Positions 8,339-17,048 of a stretch of DNA of 64,000 bases are shown here, in pieces; position 1 is the first letter of the stretch; each line of letters begins with the position of its first letter. A program made the position numbers and the translations under genes. This DNA comes from Aureococcus anophagefferens (taxonomy: Eukaryota > Sar > Pelagophyceae > Pelagomonadales > Pelagomonadaceae), in the NCBI RefSeq assembly GCF_000186865.1, contig NW_008705573.1, positions 116,257 through 180,256 on the forward strand, read 5' to 3'. The notes under the pieces were generated by a model, which was not told the DNA's origin, did not search any database, and saw only the letters and a list, made by a program, of their open reading frames with translations.

Positions 8339-9680
8339 TTTAGACTCGCGACGTACGCGCGCTGGCGCGGCGTGAGCGCGGCGACGCGCGGCGCGCACCA
8401 GGCCGCGTCGCGGTAAGCGTCGCAGGCGCACCACGTGCCCAGGGACGCGTTCATGCACGCGGCGCAGGGCGGCAGCTGCTGCGGGTAGGGCCCGTCGCCG
8501 AGGCCGCAGGCGTAGTGCTCGATGGTCCCCGCGTTGCACCGCGCGAATTTGTGGCGCGCGAGGTAGCACGGCACCGTCGTCGCCCGCGCGTCGCGGAACG
8601 CGTCCGCCGGGTCCAGCGCGAGCCGCCGGAGGAAGTTGCCGCCCGTGTCCGCGACGGCCAGCGAGCCGGGCCGGTAGGACAGGCTCATAGCCTTCCAGAA
8701 GCCCGAGCCCGGGCCGTCGACGGCGCCCGCGCCGTCCTTCCAGCAGTCGCGCTCCTCGCCGCCGCCGAAGATCGCGCGCGATCGGTCTGCGTCGACGTCG
8801 ACGGCGTAGACCGTGCCCGCCGCCTTGCGCTCCATGAGCAGGGCGACGGAGTCGTCGACCCACGCCGCGTCGCGGAACGCGAAGGACCCGTTCGTCGTCC
8901 AGGGCAGCGACCGGCAGGTCCCGCCGCGGAGGTCCGCGAGTTTGACGCCCGCGTCGTCGTCCGCGAGCAGGAGCCGGCCGTTGGCGCGGATCGCCACGCC
9001 GTGCGGCTTCGACAGCGTGCCGCAGCCCAGGTCCACGGTCGTAACTGTTGTATTCAGAAACGGCAGGGCCCAGGGCGGCGCGTCGACGCGCTTGTTCACT
9101 TTCTCGGCCGCGTCGAGATCCACGGCGACGACTGCTTTCCCGTACTTCAAACTCACGAAGGCGAGGCGCGTCGCAGCGTCGACGTCGACGGCGATGGGAA
9201 AGGGTGCGCCGTTCGAACCTACCAAGTGCGACGGGGTCGGATTTCTTCACATCTTCAGGCGAAATTCACGCGAAAAAACACTCCTGTCGCTCGACGCTGG
9301 TTCGAGCCCTGTTTGTTGCTGTCGACGGCGGACGCGTTGCCGAGCGCGGCGACAGTCTCGACGGAGCGCGCCTCGACGTCGAAGCGCTTCAGCTTCGAGT
9401 TGAACGTGTCGACGAAGTAGATGCTCTTGTTGCCGTCGAAGGCGAGGCCCTGGGGGCCGTGGAGCAGCGCGTCCGTCCCTGTCCCGTCGGCGTCGCCGGG
9501 CTGGCCGTCGGCGCTGCCCGCGACGATCTCGGTGCTGAAATTGTCGAATCTGATGAGGACGTTGCCGTCGTGGTGCGACGCGTAGTAGACGGCATCCTCC
9601 ACGCGCGTCACGGCCTTGAGGCCCTCGGAGAAAGCACGAGCGAGAGGAAATACGCCCAGGAAGACGAAAGCAGCCCTCAT
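8335..9680 (-). CDS. Secreted NHL-type beta-propeller protein, one intron
   Basis: Modelled as two exons, 9680-9308 and 9218-8335 (418 residues). Translation from ATG 9680 begins with a signal peptide, MRAAFVFLGVFPLARAFSEG; an ATG 14 codons upstream gives a poorer leader. Repeated blades such as HGPQGLAFDGNKSIYFVDT, KPHGVAIRANGRLLLADDD and PGSLAVADTGGNFLRRLA are NHL/SMP-30-like propeller signatures. The C-terminal ~60 residues are Cys-rich (CAACMNASLGTWCAC). The 89-bp intron has a GC donor and a GGTAG acceptor, flanked by gctcgaac/gttcgaac, so it looks like a short introner; a GT donor 12 nt downstream is the alternative. Ligand unknown, probably extracellular or vacuolar. Confidence 0.75.
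9219..9307 (-). mobile_element. Short introner-like intron (third family?)
   Basis: An 89-bp insertion in the NHL-like gene. Read on the minus strand, the left copy of an 8-bp target, gctcgaac (9307-9300), lies inside the intron, and the right copy, gttcgaac (9218-9211), begins exon 2. The 81-bp element starts CAGCGTCGAGCGACAGG and ends ..CCGTCGCACTTGGTAG. Its ends are weakly inverted, with GCGAC at the same offset from both tips. Removal as a GC-AG intron restores the frame exactly (..NKQ-G-SNGA..). It is shorter than and unlike the ~200 bp families. Confidence 0.55.
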
Positions 9681-9761
9681 TATGCATTGCTTCCGCTTCA
9701 AGGCAGCTTCAGTGACCTTCATATTGAACGGCGTTATGGGCGGCGCTTAATAAGAACCAAG

Positions 9762-10844
9762 ATGGGCGCCGCGCCGTCGTGCCTTGCCGACGATGCCGAG
9801 GAGCCCGCCGTCTTCGCGCTGCTCGTGGCGCTCGCCGGGTCGACGAGCGGCGCGCGGCTCCTGCGCTGCGCGTCGCTCGAGCGCTGGGGCTGGGGCGACC
9901 GCGCCGCCTGCGGCGAGGTCGTGGCGCGGGCGCGGGCGCGGGAGCAGCGGCGGAAATGGTCGACGCTCCGCAAGGGCTGCGACGCCGTCGTGCCCGTGAA
10001 GGCGAGCCTCGAGGAGCTCTTCGCCGGCGCGTCGAAGCGGTTCACGATCGCGCGCGACCTCCTCGAGGCCGGGCGGCCCTGCGCCGCGTGCCGCGCGTGC
10101 GGCGTCGTCGCCGCGCCGGGCCACGTCGCCGGCGCGGCGCGGCGCTGGGCCGCCTGCGCCGCCTGCGGCGGCGCGGGCCACGCGCACCGGACGCACCGCG
10201 AGTTCCTCAAGCTCGACGTCGCGATCGCGCCCGGGCAGCCCGAGGGCGCGCTGCTGCGCTTCCCCTTCGCCGGCGACGAGGCGCCGGGCCGCGCGCCGGG
10301 CGACGTCGTCTTCAAGATCGTCGCGAAGCGCCACGACACCTTCGAGCGCCTCGGGGACGACCTGCTCGTCGTCTGCCGGAAGCTGTCGCCGAGTCCCGAG
10401 CCCTTCTCGCTGCGCCACGTCGACGGCGCGTACCGGACCCTCGTGCCGCCGGCGCCGCTGCCGTTTGCGGATCCTCTCGTGCTCTGCGCCGACGGCGAGG
10501 GCATGCCCCTCCGCGCGGGCGCGCGGGCGCCGCGCGGCCGCCTCTTCGTCCGCGTCCACGTCGCGAACCCGGCCGGCGGCAAAAAGGCCGCGGGCGACCT
10601 CCTGCGCCGCGCGGTGTCCGACGCCCTCGCGGGGGACCGCGTCGAGCTGCGCGTCGCGGACCCGGCGGACGTGGCGTCGCTGCTGGCGCCCAGGCCCGCG
10701 GCGAAGGCGCCGCCGTCGAGGACGAGCGCCGCCGCCCTCCCGTCGACGGCGAAGCGGCGGGCCGCGCCGCCGGCCGTAGTCCCATTGGTGGGCGTCGCCA
10801 AGGAGGACGACGTCCTCGCGAAGCTCGCGACATTCCCGTTTTAA
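9762..10844 (+). CDS. DnaJ-type co-chaperone lacking a J domain
   Basis: 360 residues. The N terminus MGAAPSC has Gly2, Ser6 and Cys7, a good N-myristoylation plus palmitoylation signal. There is no J domain: no HPD tripeptide in the first 80 residues. From residue ~68 it resembles the type-I DNAJA client-binding region (CDAVVPVKASLEELFAGASK). A shortened zinc finger has only two CxxC motifs (CAACRACG, CAACGGAG) instead of four. Next come the beta-sandwich segments GDVVFKIVAKRHDTFERLGDD and GRLFVRVHV. I infer a membrane-tethered client-binding factor that cannot itself stimulate Hsp70. It is convergent with the patatin gene, 10 bp between stops. Confidence 0.8.
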   Translation: MGAAPSCLADDAEEPAVFALLVALAGSTSGARLLRCASLERWGWGDRAACGEVVARARAREQRRKWSTLRKGCDAVVPVKASLEELFAGASKRFTIARDLLEAGRPCAACRACGVVAAPGHVAGAARRWAACAACGGAGHAHRTHREFLKLDVAIAPGQPEGALLRFPFAGDEAPGRAPGDVVFKIVAKRHDTFERLGDDLLVVCRKLSPSPEPFSLRHVDGAYRTLVPPAPLPFADPLVLCADGEGMPLRAGARAPRGRLFVRVHVANPAGGKKAAGDLLRRAVSDALAGDRVELRVADPADVASLLAPRPAAKAPPSRTSAAALPSTAKRRAAPPAVVPLVGVAKEDDVLAKLATFPF

Positions 10845-10854
10845 AATGGACGGC

Positions 10855-13665
10855 CTAGTCGCCGCGGGCCGCGAGGAGGGCCCGGAGGGGCGCGTCCGCG
10901 AGGTCGTTCGCGAGGCGCGAGAGGTTCGCGAACTGGATGGGCGTGAGGAACTGGTTGCCGACGCCGAGGAAGGGGAACTGGCCGCAGGGCAGGCAGGCGC
11001 AGGCCGTGTGGCAGCTCTCCGCGCAGAGGCCGTTGATCTGGTCCAGCCGCAACTCCGGCGTGGGCTCGTCGAGGTCCAGCAGCTGCTTCGGGAGCACGGT
11101 GACGTCGCAGTCCTCGGCGGCGACCTCGCGCGGGTGGATCAGGGGCCGGCAGGGCCCCGCGCAGCCGTCCTGGGGCTTGCGCATCTTGACGACGAAGACG
11201 TCGACGGCCGCGCCGTCCGCGTACGTCGCGCTGAGGCGCGCGTAGTCCTTGTCCGCGATCTTCGGCGACAGCAGCTCCGCGACGGGCAGCCGCGGCTCCG
11301 GGCCCCGGTCCTCGAAGTCGTCGTTGACGAGCCCCGCGGCCGTCGCGACGCCGAGCGACTCCTTGAGGTAGTTGAGCGCCAAACCGGGATCCTCCGTCGT
11401 GTCCACCACGACGATCCAGCGGCAGCGGCGCCGGAAGAGCTCGACGATGCCGATGCACTCCACCAACCCCCCGTCCGTCAGCGTCAGGAACGGCGGCGGC
11501 CGCGTGCCGAAGGACGTCACCTGCATCAAAAGGTGCGCCTGCTGGATGATCGGCGACGCGAGCAAAAACCGCGCGGACTCGCCGTGCGTGAAGACGGAGA
11601 AGCAGATGGCCAGGAACATGATCAGGAAGCCGACGCCCGCGTAGATGGGCGACGCCGTCTCGTAGATGGACCGCTTGTCGTCGGACTTGCTGTAGGACGC
11701 GGCGCTGAGCATGAAGAGCACGTAGACGGACGCGAAGAGCACCATCTCCTTCGTCCGTAAGTTCAGCGTCGCCGCGAGCTCGTGGTCCGCGAGGGTCATG
11801 TCCGCCGTCGCCTTGCTCCCGGGCCGGTGCTTCTCCAGCACCTCGTCCGCGTCCGTGCCGCACGCCGCGTCCGTCGGGCACTCCGCGACGTTCGCGCAGA
11901 ACGCGAGCCCCGGGGAGATCTTCTTCGCCGCGTCGTCGTCGTCGGACCGCACGGAGAAGCGGATCGTGTCGCCCATGGTCAGGTTCAGCACCTGGAGCGC
12001 CAGCCGCAGCGCCTTGGACTTGAACTGCGTGAGCACGAAGCCGTCGATCGCCGCGCCGGAGATCGCCATCGCGCGCGACAGCGACAGCCAGCGCGGCGGC
12101 CGCGCGTAGCCCGTGTGCTTGCCGCCCCAGGCCCGGGGCGTCAGCACGAAGGGCTGCCCCCGCTGGTGCGCCGTCTCCGGCCGGCGGAACTCGTTGACCG
12201 TCGCGCCTAAAATCAGATTCGGCGGCGGCACGCCGCCCGCGAGGTCGCAGGTCGTGGCGCAGAGCGGCGCGTCGGCGCCGAGCGCGAAGAAGGCGCGCCG
12301 CAGGCTCCGGGCGTAGAAGCGGTGGAGCGTGCGCGGCAGCTCGTGCTGCATCGGCAGGTGCCAGATCGCGGCACCGCAGCTCACGAAAAACACGACGGAC
12401 CACCACGTCGCGTCGTACGGCAGGCCGTTTTCGACGAACTGCTGCTCCGTGACGGGCCCGAAGACGCGGTACTGGGCCACGTAAGAAATGGCAAAAATAC
12501 CGAGCAGCGGGCCCACGACGCGCGCGACGACGCCGAGGAGCAGCGGCGACACGACCATCGCGAACAGCGCGGCCACCGCGAACAAGATGCCGAAGAAGAC
12601 GAGGCACCCCACGGCGAAGGACCGCTTCGCGACGATGGGCGTCGACCGGTCGTCGCAGATGTCGAGGTAGGAGTCGTAGGTCCAGTCGTAGTCGCTCCAG
12701 TCGAAGAACTTGGCGCACGCGCACTTCACGTCGTTCGACTCCGTCGCGTAGCCAAAGTCGTAGACCTCCATGCCCATGGTCGCGATGATCAAAACACTAT
12801 AGACCACGGCCGAGAGCGCCAGGCGGCTGCAGAGCGTGAGGCAGGCCCGCGTGCGGAGCCAGCCCAGGTGCTTCGGCGCGCGCTTGAGAGCGTAGGGCTG
12901 GGCCAGCTTCAGGAAGCACCAGAGACCCGTCGCCACGCAGGCGGTCACCAGGGAAAAGGTCGGGATCCAGGAGTAGTGGGACCCCTTGCTGCAGAGCTTC
13001 GCGCGCATCGAGTGGCCGTGGTTCAAATTGACCCAGACCGTCGCCGGGAGCGCCCAGAAGGCGACGAAGGTCAGCACGTTGGCCGCCGGCATGCCCAGCA
13101 ACAAAGCCACGAAGGCCGGCACGTCGCAGCAGCGCGCGTAGGGCGAGCCGCGCTCCCTGCCCGGCGCCGCGTTGAACGAGTGCGCGCACGTGATCAAGTA
13201 GCCGATGTTGTCCTGCATGCGCGCGACGAGCTCCGCCGTGCGCAGGCGGAACCAGTCGTCGGCGGCCTTGCCGCCCTTGGGGCAGGGGGCCTCGCAGTAC
13301 TGGAGGTGCGTGAGGTAGGCCGACGCCGTGTAGCCGCCGCCGCTCACGGCCGAGAGGTGGTCGACCTCCTTGAGGAGGCCGAGCTCGCCCATCTTCATGA
13401 GCACGCCGCAGTCGAAGGACGCCGCGCGGACGCCGCCGCCGCTGAAGCAGAGGCCCAGGCCGTGGGTCGAAGCCGGCTTCAGCCCGAGCGCGCCGCGGCG
13501 CTTCTCGACGCTCGCGTCCTCCTCGGCCAGAAGCGCCGCCTCACTGAGCGTGTCCTTGGGCGTCGGCGCGTCGACGCCGTCGTCCTCGCAACATCCAGCC
13601 TCGGCGTCGGGCTGCGCGTCCACGAGGGCGACGCCCGCGCCGTGCAAGGGCGACGGCTGCTCCAT
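10855..13665 (-). CDS. Integral-membrane patatin-like phospholipase
   Basis: 936 residues from ATG 13665, chosen because the ~45 codons upstream look like leader sequence. The split patatin core is visible: oxyanion-hole segment LGLCFSGGGVRAASFD (residues ~70-85), nucleophile segment HLSAVSGGGYTASAYLTHL with Ser ~108, and catalytic Asp in LTDGGLVECIGIVELFRRR at ~730. Between Ser and Asp lie several membrane spans (for example PAFVALLLGMPAANVLTFVA, LVFFGILFAVAALFAMVV). This large form with an inserted membrane domain is known in bacteria and fungi. It probably hydrolyses phospholipid or neutral-lipid acyl esters at an internal membrane. Confidence 0.87.
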   Translation of the reverse strand: MEQPSPLHGAGVALVDAQPDAEAGCCEDDGVDAPTPKDTLSEAALLAEEDASVEKRRGALGLKPASTHGLGLCFSGGGVRAASFDCGVLMKMGELGLLKEVDHLSAVSGGGYTASAYLTHLQYCEAPCPKGGKAADDWFRLRTAELVARMQDNIGYLITCAHSFNAAPGRERGSPYARCCDVPAFVALLLGMPAANVLTFVAFWALPATVWVNLNHGHSMRAKLCSKGSHYSWIPTFSLVTACVATGLWCFLKLAQPYALKRAPKHLGWLRTRACLTLCSRLALSAVVYSVLIIATMGMEVYDFGYATESNDVKCACAKFFDWSDYDWTYDSYLDICDDRSTPIVAKRSFAVGCLVFFGILFAVAALFAMVVSPLLLGVVARVVGPLLGIFAISYVAQYRVFGPVTEQQFVENGLPYDATWWSVVFFVSCGAAIWHLPMQHELPRTLHRFYARSLRRAFFALGADAPLCATTCDLAGGVPPPNLILGATVNEFRRPETAHQRGQPFVLTPRAWGGKHTGYARPPRWLSLSRAMAISGAAIDGFVLTQFKSKALRLALQVLNLTMGDTIRFSVRSDDDDAAKKISPGLAFCANVAECPTDAACGTDADEVLEKHRPGSKATADMTLADHELAATLNLRTKEMVLFASVYVLFMLSAASYSKSDDKRSIYETASPIYAGVGFLIMFLAICFSVFTHGESARFLLASPIIQQAHLLMQVTSFGTRPPPFLTLTDGGLVECIGIVELFRRRCRWIVVVDTTEDPGLALNYLKESLGVATAAGLVNDDFEDRGPEPRLPVAELLSPKIADKDYARLSATYADGAAVDVFVVKMRKPQDGCAGPCRPLIHPREVAAEDCDVTVLPKQLLDLDEPTPELRLDQINGLCAESCHTACACLPCGQFPFLGVGNQFLTPIQFANLSRLANDLADAPLRALLAARGD

Positions 13666-13813
13666 GTTTGCGGACGCGATTGGATGCGGACCCTTGCCTG
13701 CCACAACTCGCCAAACGTGCCGTGCCGGGCAAAAAAAATGGCGTTGCCGTGTAGCAATGTGCGCAGCTCGCCGCGAGTTTCGCCGGCTTTGCGGCAACAC
13801 TCAACTGTTGTCG

Positions 13814-15127
13814 TTACGCGTGGTGCCTCGCGTAGTGGTCCTGGAGCTCGTCGGGCGAGTGGGCCTGGAACGCGCATTCGGGGCACAGGAAGCCCTCGCG
13901 GCTCCCCGGCGGCCTCGCGGCCCCGCCGCCCTTGCACGGCAGGAGCACCTGGTCCGCGAAGTCCGGATTTTTGTACGCGTCATCCAGGAACAGGACCTCG
14001 AACTTCGCCGACCGGTTCGCGGCCGCGTGGTCGTCGACGGGCTCGCCGACGAGGAGCCGCCCGTCCTTCGGGTGGACGCGGCAGAACGACCCGCCGCCCC
14101 AGTTCGCGCCCAGGCACACGAGCGGCGAGCCCTTGACGCCGCGCGGCGACAGGTCCAGGTCCCACTCGGCCCAGCCGCCGAAGCGCGACGACGCGCACTC
14201 GATGGCGCCGGAGAAGGTGATGGCCAAGTACTTGCCCGACACGGGCGACCGCAGGCCCAGAAGGTGCGCCCGCTTCTCGTAGAGCGCGAAGCGGCAGGTC
14301 GCCCGCAGCACGTCGACCTCCTCGCTCAGGCCGACGTCCTGCCCCCGCGCGCGCAGGTAGCGCTTCGTCGCGAGCTCGCGGAGCGCGACGTGGCCGAGGA
14401 GCTTCGGCGTGGATCCGGCGGACGCGTGCGTGAGCCGGCCCGCGGCGCGCGTGACCTGGCGCGTCGTCGACCAGAGCCGGTCCATCTTGTCCTGCAGCCG
14501 GGGCACGCGGTCGTCGTGGTCCGCGAGCTCGTCGCCCAGGGCCTCGCCGACGCCCCGGAGGTCCTCGAGGCCCTCGGACAGCGCGTTGACGTACGCGTCC
14601 TGCTCCGCGAGCGCCGCCTCGCCCTTGGACCGGGGCGCCGGCGCCGCGGCGCCGCGCGCGCCGGCGAACAGCGCGCTGCGCTCCGCCGCGTCCGCGCCGT
14701 GGCCCCGCCACGCGGCCGCGGCGGCGTCGCGCCGGTCGCCGGGCGCGGCGCCGGCCGGCGCCGGCGGCGGCGCCGCGGGCTTGGGCAGCGCCGTGAACTT
14801 GTTGCGCAGCCAGCCCGACCAGGTCATGTTCGCCACGACGCGCCGCGACTTGTCGATGACGTACTGGTTGCTGTCGGCCACGACCTCGGCGCGGTGCAGG
14901 GCCTCGCCCTGCTCGCCCAGGCGCGTCAGCGCCGAACGTCCGTGCTCGTAGGCCTCGTCGAGCGCCGCCGTGCCCGAGCGATCCTTGACGATGACGCCAT
15001 GCGGCTGTTGTTGTTCCGCGGCGCGCGGCGGCGCGATGGACAGCACGACGCGGTCCTCCTCCGTCATGAGTCGAGAAACATGCTCCCCAGCTCGATCGAT
15101 GCCTCTCGCGCCCTGCCCCGCGCGCAT
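13814..15127 (-). CDS. SNAP-25-like Qbc-SNARE fused to a beta-trefoil-like domain and a C2H2 finger
   Basis: 437 residues from ATG 15127; an in-frame ATG at 15067 would give 417. Residues ~52-112 resemble the first SNAP-25/29 SNARE helix (RSALTRLGEQGEALHRAEVV...NMTWSGWL). A Pro/Ala linker follows, and ~172-232 form a second SNARE-like helix (YVNALSEGLEDLRGVGEAL...LQDKMDRL). Residues ~285-385 (LGLRSPVSGKYLAITFSG..) look like a fascin-type beta-trefoil. The C terminus carries a C2H2 finger, CPECAFQAHSPDELQDHYARHH. By eye, the positions of the SNAP-25 zero-layer Gln residues are Ala and Arg. Likely a membrane-fusion or tethering factor; the fusion is unusual. Confidence 0.68.
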   Translation of the reverse strand: MRAGQGARGIDRAGEHVSRLMTEEDRVVLSIAPPRAAEQQQPHGVIVKDRSGTAALDEAYEHGRSALTRLGEQGEALHRAEVVADSNQYVIDKSRRVVANMTWSGWLRNKFTALPKPAAPPPAPAGAAPGDRRDAAAAAWRGHGADAAERSALFAGARGAAAPAPRSKGEAALAEQDAYVNALSEGLEDLRGVGEALGDELADHDDRVPRLQDKMDRLWSTTRQVTRAAGRLTHASAGSTPKLLGHVALRELATKRYLRARGQDVGLSEEVDVLRATCRFALYEKRAHLLGLRSPVSGKYLAITFSGAIECASSRFGGWAEWDLDLSPRGVKGSPLVCLGANWGGGSFCRVHPKDGRLLVGEPVDDHAAANRSAKFEVLFLDDAYKNPDFADQVLLPCKGGGAARPPGSREGFLCPECAFQAHSPDELQDHYARHHA

Positions 15128-15169
15128 GAGTCGGAGAACATGCTCGAGTCCTCGATCGATGCTTCTCGC
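15065..15169. repeat. Tandem duplication carrying two start codons
   Basis: Two imperfect 45-bp copies, 15065-15109 and 15125-15169, repeat every 60 bp. Each contains the reverse complement of an ATG that is in frame with the SNARE-like protein (minus-strand ATG at 15067 and 15127). The duplication is in frame, so the second ATG adds 20 residues. Confidence 0.75.
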
Positions 15170-15761
15170 AAGCGAGCCTCAGCGGCGCTCACCGCGCCGC
15201 GCGCGCAGACGGCATGATCGGAGGGAGGGGGTCGTTTACTATTTTGTGCGTTTTGGTCGTGTGGAATGGGGGGAGGAGGAGGCTCGCGTGGCGAGGCCGC
15301 GGGCGCGGTCGACGGAGCGCGCGCGGCTCGCGCGGCGCTCGCGGAGCCGCGGCTCGCGGGCGGACCTCGGCGCGGCGAAGGGGAGAGACGCCGCGCGCGT
15401 CTGGCCGCCGGTCGGCGAGAAGGGCCGGTGGTGGTCCGGACGCGGCCGGTCGGGCCGAGCGTCGCGCGTTTGTTTTCGGTTCGTGGTTCGAGCTCCGGGC
15501 GCCGGTTCGCGGCGCCGCGGCCCGTGTCTCGGTGGTCGTCCGCCTCGCGGCGGGCGCGCGCCGACGACGACCCGGGGCGGTCGTCTTGGTTCGTCTCTCG
15601 GCGCGCGGCCCGGCGACTTCCGGGCGCGGCGCGACGGCCGCGGAGCCCGCGGGAACGGGCTCCCGGCGGCGCCGAGGCGGTGCGAGGGCCTCCGCGCGGG
15701 AGGCGCTCGGCGTTCTTCTTTGCGAAGCAGCCCGAGGACTTGGGGTGGCTGCGTCGCGACT
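15170..15761. other. Intergenic region between STRAP and the SNARE-like gene
   Basis: About 590 bp of very GC-rich DNA, 3' of STRAP and 5' of the SNARE-like gene, both on the minus strand. Open frames run through it on both strands, but their products are Arg/Gly/Ala-rich without recognisable domains. I see no supported gene here; it should hold the STRAP 3' UTR and the SNARE gene promoter. Confidence 0.5.
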
Positions 15762-16877
15762 TCAGTCCGCGCCCGGCGGCGCGACGTCCCAGAGGCGGAT
15801 CGTGCCGTCCTCGGAGCCCGTCGCGAATCTTGTGCCGTCGGGGTGGTAGCGGAGGCAGCGCACGGGGCCGCAGTGGCCCTTGCGCTCGTGCGTGATCGCG
15901 CCGCTGTCGACGTCGACGGAGAAGACCGTGAGGTCCGAGCCGATGTCGCCGACCATGGTCGCGCCCTTCTCGACGCCTAAAGCGCCCTGGCGCGAGCCGC
16001 CGTGGCGGCCGCCCCCGAGCACGAGCTCGCGGCCGTCGGGGCGCAGGGACGCGCCGCCCTCCTCGCGGAAGTGGACGGGGCAGTCGATGGGCGCGCGCCT
16101 GACCCGGCCCCAGTCCGCGGCGTCGAAGAGGTGCACGCGGTCGCCCGCGGCGACGGTGAGCGTCGGCCCGAGCGTGCCGTCCGTGAGCTCGAGGTCCATG
16201 ACGTTCTCCAGGACGCCCGCCTTGGACCGGCATTCTAAAGTGGCGACGGGCGCCGCGGACGCGTCGCGCGCGTCGAACGCGAGGACCCGGCCGTCCGCGG
16301 CGCCGCAGACGAGGAGCGGCGCCCCGCCGGGCGTCCAGCAGACCTTGTTGATGGCCGCGGGGCGGCCGCCGCCGTCGCCGGCCTTGGTGGAGAACGACGC
16401 GAGCGGCGCGGCCCCCAACCCGCGCTCGACGTCGTAGACGCGCGCCAGACCCTCGTGGCCGCCCGTCGCGAGGCACGCGCGGTCCCCGCGGAAGTCCACG
16501 CTCTTGACGATGTGCTTGTGCTCGAGCGTGGCGAGGCACGCGCCCGTGACCGCGTCCCAGACCTTCGCGCTGAAGTCGCCGCTGCCCGTCGCCGCGAGCC
16601 GCGCCTCGGAGCAGAGCTGCGCGGACCAGACCGCGCCCTTGTGGCCCGCGAAGGTCCCGATCCAGTCGCCCGACGACGCGTCGCGGAGCATGGGCGACCC
16701 GTCGAGGCAGCCGCTGATCAAAAAGTAGCCGTCGGGCGTATGCGGCGAGAAGGCGACCTCCGCCAGCGGGCGCGTGTGGCCGGGGCAGACGATGGGCGGC
16801 GGCGTGTTCCCCGCGCCGCCGCCCGCGGCGCTCAGCACCTCCCGCAGGGCGTCGGCGCCGGCGACGGCGGCCGCCAT
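15762..16877 (-). CDS. STRAP: STRAP, WD40 scaffold of the SMN / TGF-beta-receptor-associated type
   Basis: 371 residues, a seven-bladed WD40 propeller. The blades follow STRAP closely: CPGHTRPLAEVAFSPHTPDG, GYFLISGCLDGSPMLRD, SGDWIGTFAGHKGAVWSAQL, DFSAKVWDAVTGACLATLEH, HKHIVKSVDF, TGGHEGLARVYD and a last blade KGHCGPVRCLRYHPDGT followed by GSEDGTIRLWD. STRAP (also called UNRIP) joins the SMN complex in snRNP assembly and binds unr. Length is slightly above the animal protein (~350). There is an N-terminal extension of ~25 residues. No TGF-beta pathway is expected in an alga, so snRNP/translation roles are likelier. Confidence 0.93.
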   Translation of the reverse strand: MAAAVAGADALREVLSAAGGGAGNTPPPIVCPGHTRPLAEVAFSPHTPDGYFLISGCLDGSPMLRDASSGDWIGTFAGHKGAVWSAQLCSEARLAATGSGDFSAKVWDAVTGACLATLEHKHIVKSVDFRGDRACLATGGHEGLARVYDVERGLGAAPLASFSTKAGDGGGRPAAINKVCWTPGGAPLLVCGAADGRVLAFDARDASAAPVATLECRSKAGVLENVMDLELTDGTLGPTLTVAAGDRVHLFDAADWGRVRRAPIDCPVHFREEGGASLRPDGRELVLGGGRHGGSRQGALGVEKGATMVGDIGSDLTVFSVDVDSGAITHERKGHCGPVRCLRYHPDGTRFATGSEDGTIRLWDVAPPGAD

Positions 16878-17048
16878 GGTCGCGACGGTCGGCCTGCGGC
16901 GAGCACCTCTCCTTGGCTCGCGAGGTCGACCTCGGCGTGCGCCGCCGGGGTCCCGACGCCGTCACAGAGGCCGTGCGCGCCCGACGTCGTCGCCGCGTTG
17001 GCGGACGTCCCGGACCCAGGAAATGACCCCCTCGGCCTACGTGGGTCG

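Noticed and set aside
9290..9310. tRNA B-box-like sequence ggttcgagccc
   Set aside because: No acceptor stem, A box or cloverleaf surrounds it; it is the target duplication of the NHL-gene intron.
15064..16965. A 633-codon minus-strand frame through STRAP and the spacer
   Set aside because: It is in a different frame from STRAP, Arg/Gly-rich and without domains.
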